Assembly: GCA_964616985.1 (NCBI GenBank)
Contig: CAZTVF010000095.1
Span: forward strand, 1-21,015
Length of the DNA stretch: 21,015 bases
Direction: 5' to 3'
Source of the DNA: CAZTVF01 sp964616985
GTDB lineage: Bacteria; Planctomycetota; Phycisphaerae; SM23-33
The notes under the pieces are model-generated. The model was given only the letters and a program-made list of their open reading frames with translations. It was not told the DNA's origin and made no database searches. Position 1 is the stretch's first letter. Each line of letters starts with the position of its first letter. The position numbers and the translations under genes are program-made. This document shows positions 20,274-21,015 of this stretch, one piece after another.

Positions 20274-21015
20274 TTACATCCGCATTAAGCAGGCGTGCAG
20301 ATGCGTGGGATCGTCCTTCAATGGCGTCAGCGATGGCGTGGTGGTCATGCAGGCGGACATGATGCGGGCCTGGCCTGTCTCGCTCTGAATGACCACGGTG
20401 TCGGCGCCGGCCTTGGCAGCGAGTTGGCGGGTGAAGGGGCAGCGCGTGTGGAAGGGGCAGCCGCTGGGCGGGTTGATCGGCGAGGGCACGTCGCCCTCCA
20501 GGCGGATGCGCTGCGAGTCGCCGCCGGGGATGGGCTTGGGCACGGCCGATAGCAGCGCCTCGGTGTAAGGGTGCGTGGGCCGGGCGTACAAGGCGTCGCG
20601 CGAGGCGATCTCGACGATGCGGCCGAGGTACATGACGGCGACCTCGTCGGAGAAATGCTCGACGACGGCGAGGTTGTGGGCGATGAACAGGTACGACAGC
20701 CCCAGCTCCTCCTGAAGATCCTTGAGCAGGTTGAGGATCTGGGCCTGGATCGATACGTCCAGCGCGCTGACGGGCTCGTCGCAGACGATGAAGTCGGGGC
20801 TGCTGGCCAGCGCCCGGGCGATGCCGATCCGCTGCCGCTGGCCGCCGGAGAACTCGTGCGGGTATCGCTTGGCGTACAAGGCCGAGAGGCCCACGCGCTC
20901 CAGCAACTGGGCCACGCGGTCGTGGCGCTGGTGGCGGGAGAGGTCGGTGTGCACCACCAGGGGTGCGCCCACGATGTCCTCGACGGTCATGCGCGGGTTC
21001 AGCGAGCCCACGGGG
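20274..21015 (-). CDS. Oligopeptide/dipeptide-type ABC transporter ATP-binding protein, partial
   Basis: About 247 aa seen; the 5' part, including Walker A, lies beyond the window edge. It energises import of peptides, or of other solutes handled by this family. Visible are a Q-loop-proximal segment GSLNPRMTV, the signature FSGGQRQRIGIARAL, Walker B FIVCDEPVSALDVS, the D-loop and the H-loop FIAHNLAVV. The OppF/DppF-type C-terminal domain follows, with HPYTEALLSAVP and PSGCPFHTRCPF, the Cys/His-containing segment typical of the family. In family members the residue before GSLNP is usually Y; here the codons read P-V. A GTG at 21011 is only an internal codon. The C-terminus ends with a short unrelated tail. 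Confidence 0.92.
   Translation of the reverse strand, partial: PVGSLNPRMTVEDIVGAPLVVHTDLSRHQRHDRVAQLLERVGLSALYAKRYPHEFSGGQRQRIGIARALASSPDFIVCDEPVSALDVSIQAQILNLLKDLQEELGLSYLFIAHNLAVVEHFSDEVAVMYLGRIVEIASRDALYARPTHPYTEALLSAVPKPIPGGDSQRIRLEGDVPSPINPPSGCPFHTRCPFTRQLAAKAGADTVVIQSETGQARIMSACMTTTPSLTPLKDDPTHLHACLMRM

Noticed and set aside
1..21015. tRNA, rRNA or riboswitch genes
   Set aside because: No cloverleaf-like or conserved RNA sequence was recognised by eye. A covariance-model scan would be needed to exclude divergent ones.

Overview
The window is a high-GC bacterial chromosome segment with about 16 convincing protein-coding genes, no RNA genes and no intact transposase. Family content (a signal-peptide PQQ/HEAT protein, a deoxyhypusine-synthase-like protein in a bacterium, a membrane protein with a pilin-like soluble tail) and palindrome-rich intergenic DNA suggest a planctomycete, perhaps Phycisphaerae-like; this is an inference from gene content. 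A run of exactly 100 Ns (4956-5055) shows it is a draft scaffold, perhaps a metagenome bin.

Layout. (1) 242-4411, minus strand: a compact, partly overlapping operon read as HEAT lipoprotein, RsbW-type ATPase/kinase, STAS protein, then MlaE permease, MlaF ATPase and MlaD MCE protein. It encodes an Mla-type envelope lipid transporter that appears to be wired to a partner-switch module. (2) 4412-5154: promoter, palindromes and a tandem repeat array broken by the assembly gap. (3) 5155-9759, minus strand: a 70-aa small protein, a membrane protein with a pilin-like tail, a Re-citrate-synthase-like enzyme, a CDF-family transporter and purN, most with their own recognisable promoters. (4) 10010-13080, plus strand: an MltA-type lytic transglycosylase lipoprotein and an exported HEAT + PQQ beta-propeller protein. 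(5) 13511-14617, minus strand: a deoxyhypusine-synthase-like enzyme. (6) 15154-17163, plus strand: a double ACT-domain protein coupled to a UPF0210/DUF711 protein. (7) 17594-19913, plus strand: zwf and pgl, the first two steps of the oxidative pentose phosphate pathway. (8) 20274-21015, minus strand: the C-terminal part of an oligopeptide-type ABC ATPase running off the window.

The most unusual content is between the genes. At least five palindrome families occur. One family keeps a GGTGCCA-type flank and an 11-bp stem while the stem sequence itself differs between two subfamilies. Several long inverted repeats fill whole intergenic regions. Degenerate 7-bp tandem repeats occur at four places, and two of them sit in mirror orientation just upstream of a divergent gene pair. 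The assembly gap is bounded by identical 55-nt sequences, which looks like a k-mer break in a tandem repeat and not true missing sequence of known size.
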